Origin: Parus major
Lineage: Eukaryota; Chordata; Aves; Passeriformes; Paridae
Reading direction: 5' to 3'
Assembly (NCBI RefSeq): GCF_001522545.3
Contig: NC_031770.1
Location: forward strand, 29,685,864 to 29,749,863
Length of the DNA stretch: 64,000 bases
The translations under genes and the position numbers were made by a program. Shown here piece by piece: positions 58,701 through 61,700 of this stretch (positions are counted from its first letter, which is position 1; each line of letters begins with the position of its first letter). The notes beneath the pieces are model-generated. The model worked only from the letters and a program-made list of their open reading frames with translations. It was not told the DNA's origin and made no database searches.

Positions 58701-61700
58701 TACTAAAATTATCTCAATTTTCATTTCCAGATTGGGAAAAAGACAACACTGACATGAGAGTACAGTAAAGCAGGTCTTAAGTATCCCTAACTGAAAAAAA
58801 GACTAGAAACTGCCATACCAAAGACTGCCTCAAACTTTAAGAAAATTACTGATGAAGTTGGAGATAGGACCTCCAGTGTCACTTCCAATGGTCATTAAGT
58901 AGAAACAAATAGTAAATAGGGACCTTAAGACACTGGATTAAAATACAGATTTTTTTTTTTCTATCTCAAGCATAGCTTCATGCAACCAGTTTGCTATTAG
59001 CCTCTGTAGTGAAATACTCACTCCCTTAGACCTTTAAATAATAGACCACAGCAACAGTCAATATATAAATGTACAAAGACCCATTATATGACAGGTAATA
59101 AATATCTAATGTGATATATAGAAAACAGCCACAGCCATGAATAGATACAGATTCAAAAGAGCACATACTTCTTAATGTCCTAGTTCAAATTGAAATGTAA
59201 CAACATTTTATGCTGAACCCTGCAGTGTAAGGGAACAAAAAATGTGTGTCTGTGTAATGAGTGTCTACCGTGAATTTCCCCTGAATGCTTACTGCACGTG
59301 TGTGGTTTAGTAATGAAGGATTCCTTTACCATAAAAACTTTATGCAAACCATCTTTGCATGCAGTGAATACCTGCATTCTGCAAAAGACATTGGTATAAA
59401 CACATAGCCAGTCTTAATTTTCTCCTTAAGGAGGTAAAGTTTATGATCTGAAATTCAATTAACTTTTCCAGTATGACTTGCTCCAGAAAACAGAAACCTT
59501 TTATCTTTCACACTTTTTTGGAGGAACAGTCTAGTCAAATTGACAGCCATCTGCCATTAGGTCTTCAAGGCTGAGAATAAAAGAGCCTTTATGGATTCTG
59601 TGATTTAGGAAACAACTGATCAGATTAATTCAGATCAGGACATTAATCAAAAATATAAAAAAATTAACAGTGAGGAACCAAGAACAAACAAAGGTCCCTT
59701 CAGAAGAGAAGTCTGTAATCCAAGTTTAATCCTCTCATCATCAACAGAGTTCTCTTCCTTTCCCATGCAGAACCCCACTATTTACTATCACTTTTAAACA
59801 AATATTCTACTGATCTAAGCAAAATTAATTTTTCTCATGAAAAGTCACACAATTTTTGTAATTATGATTTTATTTAATATACTTACCTTTATAAGTAATG
59901 ATGTAATTCTCTCAGAAGTATTGTAATATTTTGAAACACGGTGAACCATTTGTACAGCCTTTATCAAGTTTGGTATTCCCTGTGTCATTAATACCTCAAA
60001 GCAGAGTTTCAAGAAAAAATTTACTTCCTTTTCTTAGTAACAGTATTTCCATTCTATTGACAACTTCTAAATTATATATTTACCTAAGTCACATGAATCA
60101 GTCTTTAAAATGTCATGGCAGAAGTTTTCTTATGAAAAAAGACTAAGCATGCTCAATAAGATTTCAAACATCAACCAACAAGAACAATAAATGGCTAAGT
60201 TTGATCATTGACTAAGAAATCAGATTAAAGATGTTACAAGATAAAATAACTGTAATATCTCATTTTGATGAACAAAACTGAACACTGTTTCAAAATGTAA
60301 ACGTTGCATTTTTTGGTGCAATAAAAAGCATTTTTCTGACAGCAATTTTCTGGGATGGATGCTTTTGTTTTCCTTCAGGTAAGGCTGCTAATGTACTTTC
60401 ATTGTGTTCATATAGTTTTTCGTTCAGACACTTCAGAAAATTCATAATTGTCACAATGTTAGTTTCATTAACAAATGCCCAATTCTTTTCAGCTTTACAG
60501 CAAACATCTAAAGCTTTCATACATTTTGTGAAATCAATGTTCATGTTGTTAAAATCATACTGTGGCATTACAAGTACTCAGTAGCTCAAACACTTCCAAA
60601 GTATTTTCATGGGGAAAAAACCCAAACAAAAGCAAAAGAAAAGGTAAAACATTATAATTCATTAACATTAAAAGGGACTTGTAGAAGCTGCAATTCAGAA
60701 CATCAAGAAAGTAATTTTGGCAGTAACCCCTCAATGGAGAAGCCAAGCTCCTGTAATTTACTTTGAGTTGTGAACCCAAACTCAATACTGTGAATAGACA
60801 TAGAAGGCATTTGCATTTAGCAAGAGTGTGAAATAAATGCTATATAGCATAAAAACAACCATTTAGGTCCATATTGTTCATCAGCAATACTACCCCTGAA
60901 ACAGAATCAGGGGATTCTGAGTCTATAGGTTTTCTTTTTCAATCCTTGATGAAAAAACCCTGAATACTGAACTGTGTAGAAATGTCTCTGACTCAAAGCC
61001 TCGAGTTAAATGTTCAGTTTGAATTTTCATACATATATCTACTTCATCACAAATGTCACTGTGTGATACTGCATACACTAAATGCCATATTTTATGTACA
61101 CACCAAATATCATCATAAATCCGCATGCATTCCATTCCTTATTGACTAATATATAAAGGAGTTGTTCATACCAGATACTAAATGCAACTCTACACAGAAT
61201 TAATGTCTGTTTAAAGCGGGATGTATTTAACATGGAATTCATTGTTTTTAAGTTGAATATCATAGAAAATCCTACCTAAATTAACTTGATCTCAGGAACA
61301 TAATTAAACAGAAATTCATATGCATCCAATTATTCCAGACTAAATAAAGAACTCTAACTATCTTGTATTAGTAAAATTATGAACTCTTCAATGGGTTTGC
61401 ACCCACTAATGTCTGTCTTTGTTTTTAATACTAAGAATATTTTCTTCATAACACCTATGAAGTAGTTCATCAGTATGGCCTGGTACCTGGCACCCTCTAG
61501 TGATACCTTGAAGAGCTGAAGCTAAACAGCTTAGTGACACTGGTTATCATACTTGCCTCTCATACTATTCCATGCAATATGAGCCCTATGTCATATATTA
61601 TCCAAGTCTTTTGGCTTGCCCTTAAGTTACAGCTTTGTAGTAGGATCCTAAGCTGCCAGAGATTCAAAAGAAATGCAGCACTTCCTGACAGAGGGAAGGA

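Noticed and set aside
60290..60568. 92-codon minus-strand frame in the E2-E3 intron
   Set aside because: Not a dynein exon (E2 joins E3 in phase), no family recognised, and length is within chance for the region.
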